Shown here one piece after another: positions 60,935 through 64,000 of a stretch of 64,000 nucleotides of DNA. Under the pieces are notes generated by a model. The model saw only the letters and a list, made by a program, of their open reading frames with translations, was not told the origin of the DNA and made no database searches. The position numbers were made by a program, and so were the translations under genes. The stretch spans positions 216,285,530 through 216,349,529 of the forward strand of contig JAUPFV010000001.1 of assembly GCA_036936605.1 (NCBI GenBank), given 5' to 3'. Every line of letters begins with the position of its first letter. The first letter of the stretch is position 1. The DNA is from Limnanthes douglasii subsp. nivea (taxonomy: Eukaryota; Streptophyta; Magnoliopsida; Brassicales; Limnanthaceae).

Positions 60935-63900
60935 TAGAGAGAGAAAAAATCGTGCAAAAGCTCCTTAGCTCTTTGTTGTCAACCTGAGGCCCATTATCTG
61001 TAGTGATTTTATTAGGACCCCAAAACTCCAACAAATATTTGACGTAATAAACCTGCTCACATCTTTCTCTTTTGTTACTGTTAATGGCTATGCCTCTACC
61101 CACTTTGAAAAATAATCCACTGCCAGTATTATTGTCTGTCGCCCCCGGAAGCCATTGTAAGAGGACCCACCAGGTTAATACCCTATCGGTTAAATGTCAA
61201 TGCATCTGATATGCTTTCAAGGGATACTCCTGGCTTATGAACTATATTCACATATCTTTGACATGTATCACATTTTTAATAAAGTCCTTTGCATCAGACG
61301 ATACCGTGGGCCAATAATACCCTTCCAAAAAATACTATTCTTATCAATGATTTATACCCACAGTGAGCAGATCCTTCGCCACTATGAAGTTCTTATAAAA
61401 AATACTCTTCTTGTCATTCTCCCTGAAATATCTGGTCTCTAAATCATATTTTTTAATGGAAAATAAGTTCAAACTGTAATAGGTTGAGCCTAGAAATATG
61501 GCTGCATATTTCGAGCAACAATTACTAACGCGAGAGCCAACTTTTCTAATTTCAAATATTGTTTCTCTGCATCCAACAAACTCTTACTAATGTAATATAT
61601 CGGTCTTGGGACATTTTCTTCCTCCCAAATTAACACAGTATTTACGGCATAATTTGAAACAGCCACATAAACGAACAATCTCTCTCCCAACAAAGGTTTA
61701 GTGAGAATTTCTGGGGAAGAAAAATACTCTTTAATCTAGTAAAAATCCTCCGAACATTTTGTTGTCCAGTTAAAACAATTTGCACATTTATCTGATGAGC
61801 GTGATATGAATCTATTTAAAGCTTCCAATCTTCGCGTCAATATGTGCATTTCTTTAATCTTCAATAAAGGAGTCATAGATGTGAGAGCCTTCAGCTGAAC
61901 TGGGTCTGCCTCAATCCTTTTTCTGCTGACTATATACTCGAGGAGTTTCCCTAAACGGACTCCAAATGTACACTTTTCAGGGTTTAATTTTAAATTTACC
62001 CTTTTCATTAGCAAACCTTTCCTCTAGATCAACAAAATGATTCTCGTCATTTGAGCTCTTAACCAGCACATAATCAATGTATACCTCTACGTTTCTTCTA
62101 GTTTTTGATTCAAAGGCCTTACTCACAAAATGCTGATAAGTTGCCCTCCATTTTTAGACCAAACAACATCACTTCATAACAATATAAACCTTTTCTAGTG
62201 AAAAATGAAGTACTTTCCTCATCCGACAGAAACATCTTAATTTGATTTTACCCAACATAAGCATCCATAAAAGATAGTAGTCGATTCCTCGATGTTCAAA
62301 TCCACTAACTTATTAATCCGTGGAATTGGAAATGGATCTTTTGGACGAGATTTATTGAAATCTGTGAAGTCTACGCACATTCATCATTTGTCATTTTTCT
62401 TTTTAACCCAAACTAGATTTGCAGCCCAGAGACTCTTGTATATGTCCAACTCTAGTTAAACATTCTACCTCTGCAATTATCGCTTCAGATTTCTTATGGG
62501 AGAAAGGTCTTCTTTTCTGAATTACTAGCCTTACATTATTCTTAACTGACAGCTTGCGACAAATGATCTCCGAAGGGACATCAGTTACATCCTCTGAATA
62601 CCAAACAAATAAATCCAACTTCGATGAAAATATTTCAATCAATCCTTGCTTTAAATTCAGGGAAAAATTTGTCCCAATTTTTTAAAATTTCCCCCTGAAA
62701 ATGCATGATCTTTGAAATTTTCATCAGGAACAAAAAAACTGGGAGAATCCCTTGGATCATCAAAATGGGTTGGCTCAGAGGAAGCCTCTACTAGCTGCTA
62801 TGCTTTACTTGACTCACTTGCTCGAACTTGCTTGGAAGACAAAGAAATTCGATAGCACTCTCTAGCCATTTTTGGCTACTTCTGATTGTTCCCACATTAT
62901 TACCTGCGATATAATTTAGACATTGATGTACCGTGGAAGTAACATCGTGCATTTTTTTTATAACCATTACCTTCCAAAAATAGCGTTGTAAGAAGTATAT
63001 GCATCTATAACAATGAATACGATTTCAACCTCTTTTCTGAAGGGCCATCGACGGAATTCCACTACACTTTCAAATTCACCTACTACTTTAGTTGCTCCTG
63101 TAAAAACCCACAATCAGATAACGGGTGGGTCAATAATATTTTTATAAGTACTCATGAATAAAATATTAGCGGAACTTCCTGTATCTATTAATACCCTCTG
63201 CACATGATCACCAGCAATCCCAGCTGCAATTACCAGCACACCTTCATGCAGGCCTTCTACGTTCCTCATATCATCGTCCTCGAAATAGATTATTGGAGAC
63301 GGAGTTCGATATTGATGTTCTGAGGCTCCCACCTCTAATTGAGTAGTTAAACTAACTATGTGCCTTTTCCGAGATCTGTTCGAATTTCCTGCTACAGTAT
63401 CCCTTCCGAAAATTGCTAAGGATTCAAAATAGGCACATACATCACTAACCTTCTTCCTCGAAACAACTTCCTCTACTATGCTGATATCATTTCTGCCTTA
63501 TTTTGGATCCAAATACTCGGTTATAATATCAAAAGAATCAAATTCTTCGGAAATAACTAGGGCAGTTTTCTCCTTTTTTGACTTTTCTTTAGTCACCCGA
63601 TTTTTGGTAGAATTTTTCTTTACAAAGTCTGTCAGCTTCCCATTTTCAATTAGCGTTTGAATTTTTTTCTTTAAATAAATACACTCCTTTGTATTATGGC
63701 CTACATCCTCATGATACCTGCAAAACCTACCGTTTCTACCTCCCCTCAGAGTTTGAATAGGAAACAGCTTTCGAAATGGTACATGACCACGAGTTTTTTC
63801 AAATATAGTTGCCACGCACTCAGTTAACTATGCAAAGTAATATGGTCGGGTCCACTTGTTAGATATAGGCCTACCCGCTTGTTGCGTATTATATGTCTGC

Positions 63901-64000
63901 TGATTAACTCTATGCCTCGGAGAATACTGACCCACTAACTTAGGCTGAGAATTAACTCTAGGTGGCTGAACAGTAGCGACAGATCTTTGAAATTGATTTT
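60935..64000 (-). pseudogene. Degraded Tat-type Gypsy element, gag to integrase, runs off the window
   Basis: Reading the minus strand from the window edge: gag zinc knuckle FCRYHEDVGHNTKEC (63740), protease VLIDTGSSANILF with the catalytic Asp intact (63200), the linker before reverse transcriptase (62642-62403), reverse transcriptase palm pieces (WRMC-type near 62370; KVNLKLNPEKC-like at 61990), RNase H connection PRPIYYISKSLLDAEKQYLK (61620) and integrase TDNGPQVDNKEL (60990), cut off soon after. Frames are interrupted about ten times. The N-terminal gag and 5' LTR lie to the right of the window. Confidence 0.85.

Overview
This is plant nuclear DNA, almost certainly from a dicot. It is AT-rich, its genes carry short GT-AG introns, and the two host genes are plant genes: a CDC48C-type AAA ATPase (positions 74-3197, 5' part outside the window) and a MYB-CC transcription factor of the MYR1/MYR2 type (49786-51846, minus strand). 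The sequence alone does not fix the species. Nearly everything else is transposable elements and their remains.

Layout. 1-3.3 kb: C-terminal exons of CDC48C. 3.36-4.47 kb: non-autonomous hAT-like element with a nested tRNA-derived SINE. 4.93-5.96 kb: short Mutator-type element with a perfect 9-bp target duplication and a GC-rich palindromic core. 6.46-11.76 kb: decayed LINE on the minus strand (ORF1, endonuclease, reverse transcriptase, RNase H). 11.8-17.3 kb: AT-rich non-coding DNA with satellites. 17.4-20 kb: very degraded Ty3/Gypsy element. 22.09-32.67 kb: complete Ty3/Gypsy element of the Tat type, with two LTRs and a target duplication. It carries an antisense gene between pol and the 3' LTR, plus an inverted second copy of part of that gene sitting where the protease should be. 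34.7-36.7 kb: another decayed Gypsy pol. 37.4-37.9 kb: minisatellite with a unit of about 62 bp. 38.872-49.416 kb: a 10.5-kb Mutator-like transposon that looks intact. 49.8-52.1 kb: MYR1/2-like gene. 52.1-56 kb: quiet AT-rich DNA. 56-64 kb: degraded Copia and Tat-type Gypsy fragments.

The most interesting system is the 10.5-kb transposon. It has perfect 43-bp terminal inverted repeats and a perfect 9-bp target duplication. Its transposase gene has four exons and fuses a FAR1/WRKY-GCM1-like zinc finger, an MULE transposase core and a C-terminal OTU cysteine-protease domain. It also carries a family of small Myb/SANT-like proteins (three intact members, one broken) and a plant mobile domain (MAIN-like) gene. 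A sequence module related to the terminal repeats recurs upstream of each small gene. A cluster of three similar hairpins lies in the first intron of each of the two large genes, almost equidistant from the two ends. Together this suggests a self-regulating transposon with several accessory factors.

The second system is the Tat-type retrotransposon at 22-32.7 kb. Its own antisense gene was partly copied in inverted orientation into the gag-pol junction, removing the protease active site and giving a transcript that could fold into a stem of about 640 bp. The divergence of the two copies (about 7.5%) is no smaller than that of the two LTRs (about 6%), so the rearrangement probably existed before this copy inserted.
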